Below are positions 61,799 through 64,000 of a stretch of DNA of 64,000 bases, in pieces (position 1 is the stretch's first letter; every line of letters starts with the position of its first letter). A model generated the notes under the pieces. It was not told the origin of the DNA and made no database searches. It worked only from the letters and a program-made list of their open reading frames with translations. The stretch is from Mucilaginibacter sp. (lineage in GTDB: Bacteria; Bacteroidota; Bacteroidia; Sphingobacteriales; Sphingobacteriaceae). The translations under genes and the position numbers were made by a program. The stretch is taken from the NCBI RefSeq assembly GCF_025359345.1, contig NZ_JANYGQ010000022.1, forward strand, positions 248,001 to 312,000. Reading direction: 5' to 3'.

Positions 61799-61925
61799 TT
61801 ATTTTGACTTTAATGACGGAGTGAATATCCTGTCTTTTTTAACCGTTTGAGATTTTGTGATAAAGATTTAAAAAAAGGGTGGATTTTATGCAACCTTCTA
61901 AAAAAGTCGTCGTCTTATAACACAA

Positions 61926-62309
61926 ATGATAACACCACTATTAATTCAAATGGAAGAGATAAATCCTCAGTTAAAAGAATTTATAGTCAATTATTGTTCC
62001 AAGTACAAAATCAGGAAAGTTGACCCTTGTACTTTGAGCCTGGATACGAGCATCGACCTTGATTTGGATATTGTTGATATCGAGATAGACTTGTTTTTAG
62101 CCGAATTTGCTGAAACATTTCGTATTGATCAGTCCAAATTCAGCTGGTATAAATATGGGTATCCAACAGGCTCGGCAAGTGTTAAAGTTATCCGTACTGT
62201 TTTTGGGTACAAAGCGCAATGGGTAAAAAAATTATCAAACCGCATTTATAAACCCCGTTTCAGGGTGAGTAATTTACAGGATGCGGTCACCAGCGGGAAA
62301 TTAGTATAA
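61926..62309 (+). CDS. DUF1493-like acidic protein
   Basis: A 127-residue acidic cytoplasmic protein. LSLDTSIDLDLDIVDIEIDLFLAEFAETFRIDQSKFSWYKY matches the DUF1493 pattern, in which a carrier-like helical fold resembles acyl carrier proteins. The start could also be the second methionine (MEEINPQLKE). No partner gene is adjacent, and the function is unknown. Inverted repeats flank it on both sides. Confidence 0.7.
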   Translation: MITPLLIQMEEINPQLKEFIVNYCSKYKIRKVDPCTLSLDTSIDLDLDIVDIEIDLFLAEFAETFRIDQSKFSWYKYGYPTGSASVKVIRTVFGYKAQWVKKLSNRIYKPRFRVSNLQDAVTSGKLV

Positions 62310-62323
62310 CCTGCCGCACAGGT

Positions 62324-62428
62324 AAACCATTACGAGGTACAAGGCAAGCCCTAATGGGCCAACAGGTAATTGATCAGCTTGCAGCGATCTTTTATTTAAC
62401 GGGCTTGCTGCGTACCTCGTAATGGTTT
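62324..62428. repeat. Inverted repeat 'aaaccattacgaggtac'
   Basis: aaaccattacgaggtac (62324-62340) and gtacctcgtaatggttt (62412-62428) are perfect 17-bp arms. It resembles the gtcattgcgag family and lies between two plus-strand genes. Confidence 0.78.
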
Positions 62429-62503
62429 TTATATTTTAATCAGAAAACTAATCTTTTCAGCTTACATTTATGGCTATATCCAATCGCGATAAAACCATAA
62501 ATT

Positions 62504-64000
62504 ATGTTGTTGCTAAAACGCCTGCTATTTTTTACGTGCCTGTTTATTTCGGCAAAAACATTTGCAAAAACAATCATCACTGTTCAATCTCCCGATAAAC
62601 AGATAAAATTCTGGCTAAGCACCGACGCTAACGGCCTTTATTACAAAGTGGCTTACAAAGGTGTTTTAATGGTTGATATTTCCAGGCTCAATATCAACTT
62701 TAAAGAAGGCGGCTTATTTAACAACAGCCTGCATATTGCTTTGGCCAAGCCTGAAAGGTTTGCCGAAGATTATGAACTGATGACCGGTAAAGCCAGCAAA
62801 ATACACAGCGAATGCAACCGCGTTATTATTCCCGTTACTGAACAATCCGGTGCAAAACGAACCTTGAATATCGAGGTAAGGATATTTAACGATGGTGTTG
62901 CTTTCAGATATTGCATCCCCAAACAAGGCGGTTGGCCGGAAGCCGTCTATGTTACCGATGAATTGAACACCTTTAACCTTACTCAAAACCCTAAAGTTAC
63001 CACGTTGTTGCGCGAGAGTTATACCACATCGCACGAGGGTATTTACACCAAAGCTTTGTTATCCGACTTAAAATCAGACACACTGATGGATATGCCCGCT
63101 TTGTTTGAATACCCCAAAGGCCTTTACCTCGCAATTACCGAAGCAGCACTCCGCGATTATGCGGGCATGTATTTGATGAAGCAGAATGGCGTGCTGGAGA
63201 GTCGCCTTTCGCCGCTGCCCCATCAAACTGAGTTAAAAGTTAAAGCTACTTTACCACACAATAGTCCGTGGCGGGTATTGATGATAAGCGATAAGCCCGG
63301 TACTTTCATCGAATCAAATATCCTGACCAATTTAAACGAACCAAGTAAGATAAAGGACTGGTCGTGGCTTAAGCCGGGCAAAACCACCTTCCCGTGGTGG
63401 AACGGAAATGCCATACCCGACACTAGTTTTGCGCCTGGCAACAATTACGAAACCAATATGTACTACGTTAATTTCTGCGCCAAATATGGTATTGAATACC
63501 ACTCGGTGGTGGAATATGGCTTGCATGAATGGTATGTAAGCGATGGGCAAGGCTTTCAACCAGGCCCGCATTCCGATCCGTCAAAAGCGGTTCCAGGTCT
63601 GGATATGCAGCAATTGTGCGATTCGGCGGCAAAGCGGGGCGTGGGCATACGGGTATGGGTGCATTTTTATGCCTTGTACCCTAAGTTAGATGAAACCTTT
63701 GCCCAGTATGAAAAATGGGGGATTAAAGGCCTGATGTGCGATTTTATGGATCGCGACGACCAGGAAATGGTAAACATGCAGGAAGAAGTACTTCAAAAAG
63801 CCGCGCAGCATCACCTGCATATACAATTCCATGGCGCTTACAAACCAACTGGTACGAGCCGAACTTTCCCCAATGAGTTTACCCGCGAAGGCACATTAAA
63901 TTATGAAAACGACAAGTGGAATGATATAGTAACACCCGATGCCGATATTAATATCCCTTTTACCCGCATGCTTGGCGGCTCAACAGATTATCATTTAGGT
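62504..64000 (+). CDS. Glycoside hydrolase family 97, 3' end cut by window
   Basis: A secreted GH97 enzyme; the 499 codons seen stay open to the window edge, so the C-terminus is missing and the gene is absent from the ORF track. A signal peptide (MLLLKRLLFFTCLFISAKTFA) precedes the N-terminal beta-sandwich domain (IKFWLSTDANGLYYKVAYKG, RTLNIEVRIFNDGVAFRYC). The barrel follows with EYGLHEWYVSDGQ, GVGIRVWVHFYAL, WGIKGLMCDFMDRDDQ, IQFHGAYKPTG and LNYENDKW. SusB-type members are alpha-glucosidases or alpha-galactosidases; the catalytic residues past the window cannot be checked. Confidence 0.93.
   Translation, partial: MLLLKRLLFFTCLFISAKTFAKTIITVQSPDKQIKFWLSTDANGLYYKVAYKGVLMVDISRLNINFKEGGLFNNSLHIALAKPERFAEDYELMTGKASKIHSECNRVIIPVTEQSGAKRTLNIEVRIFNDGVAFRYCIPKQGGWPEAVYVTDELNTFNLTQNPKVTTLLRESYTTSHEGIYTKALLSDLKSDTLMDMPALFEYPKGLYLAITEAALRDYAGMYLMKQNGVLESRLSPLPHQTELKVKATLPHNSPWRVLMISDKPGTFIESNILTNLNEPSKIKDWSWLKPGKTTFPWWNGNAIPDTSFAPGNNYETNMYYVNFCAKYGIEYHSVVEYGLHEWYVSDGQGFQPGPHSDPSKAVPGLDMQQLCDSAAKRGVGIRVWVHFYALYPKLDETFAQYEKWGIKGLMCDFMDRDDQEMVNMQEEVLQKAAQHHLHIQFHGAYKPTGTSRTFPNEFTREGTLNYENDKWNDIVTPDADINIPFTRMLGGSTDYHLG

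Noticed and set aside
61888-61920. Ten-codon ORF before the DUF1493 gene (atgcaaccttctaaaaaagt...)
   Set aside because: Too short to call a leader peptide, with no attenuator-like hairpin after it.
1-64000. tRNA, rRNA or riboswitch genes
   Set aside because: I read the gaps for cloverleaf-like text with a GTTCGA-type arm and for known riboswitch cores and saw none; a covariance-model search would be needed to be sure.

Overview
The window looks like chromosomal DNA from a Bacteroidota bacterium of the Sphingobacteriaceae, probably Mucilaginibacter or a close relative. The evidence is indirect: Bacteroidota-type promoters (TAnnTTTG near -7), very few Shine-Dalgarno sites, many 'MKK...AQ' signal peptides, families typical of the phylum (GH97, GH3, DUF3078, DUF5009, LytTR systems, a ROK regulator), an FtsK-LolA gene pair, and many ~100-bp intergenic inverted repeats like those in related genomes. 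I see no transposase, phage gene, CRISPR array, rRNA or tRNA. Both ends cut a gene: a CocE-type hydrolase on the left and a GH97 glycosidase on the right.

Layout. 1-9.8 kb: hydrolases (CocE-like, SGNH, PhnP-like, YdjC/ChbG-like), a DUF5009 acyltransferase, LolA and FtsK. 10-14.2 kb: an ankyrin protein, a class A beta-lactamase, and an sdpR-sdpI-hydrolase operon with a clear palindromic operator. 14.4-23 kb: an amidase lipoprotein, DUF72, DUF1345, YwbE, the arginine genes argE-like and argH, a secreted BSP peptidase and an MHS-family transporter. 23-30.4 kb: alpha/beta hydrolase, aldo/keto reductase, YceI, DUF2147 and a GH3 beta-glucosidase. 30.4-32.3 kb: two AT-richer orphan genes between copies of a 22-bp hairpin. 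32.3-38.8 kb: ROK regulator, DUF1801, HAD phosphatase, DinB-like, Cdd1-like, a PAS histidine kinase and a divergent Nramp-like transporter.

Two systems stand out. At 38.9-42.9 kb a minus-strand cassette encodes a ferritin-like (VioB/RebD-type) protein, a 14-cysteine protein with CxGxGxC-type motifs, a DUF692/MNIO multinuclear iron oxidase and an HvfC/BufC-like partner. This looks like a peptide-modification (RiPP or bufferin-like) system with an added ferritin-like gene. A perfect hairpin lies between the putative precursor and its oxidase. At 44.2-48.3 kb an operon encodes KaiC, two different KaiB proteins and a PAS histidine kinase, with no KaiA: a clock-like or stress-timing module outside cyanobacteria.

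48.4-64 kb: DUF2306, an acyltransferase-LytS-LytTR operon, YjbR, LysE, an enoyl-CoA hydratase, a PAS sensor that lacks its kinase ATPase domain, a membrane-anchored MutS-like ATPase, the CbpM-CbpA chaperone pair, a GAF histidine kinase with a cupin, a GNAT acetyltransferase, a DUF1493 protein, and the start of a GH97 enzyme.
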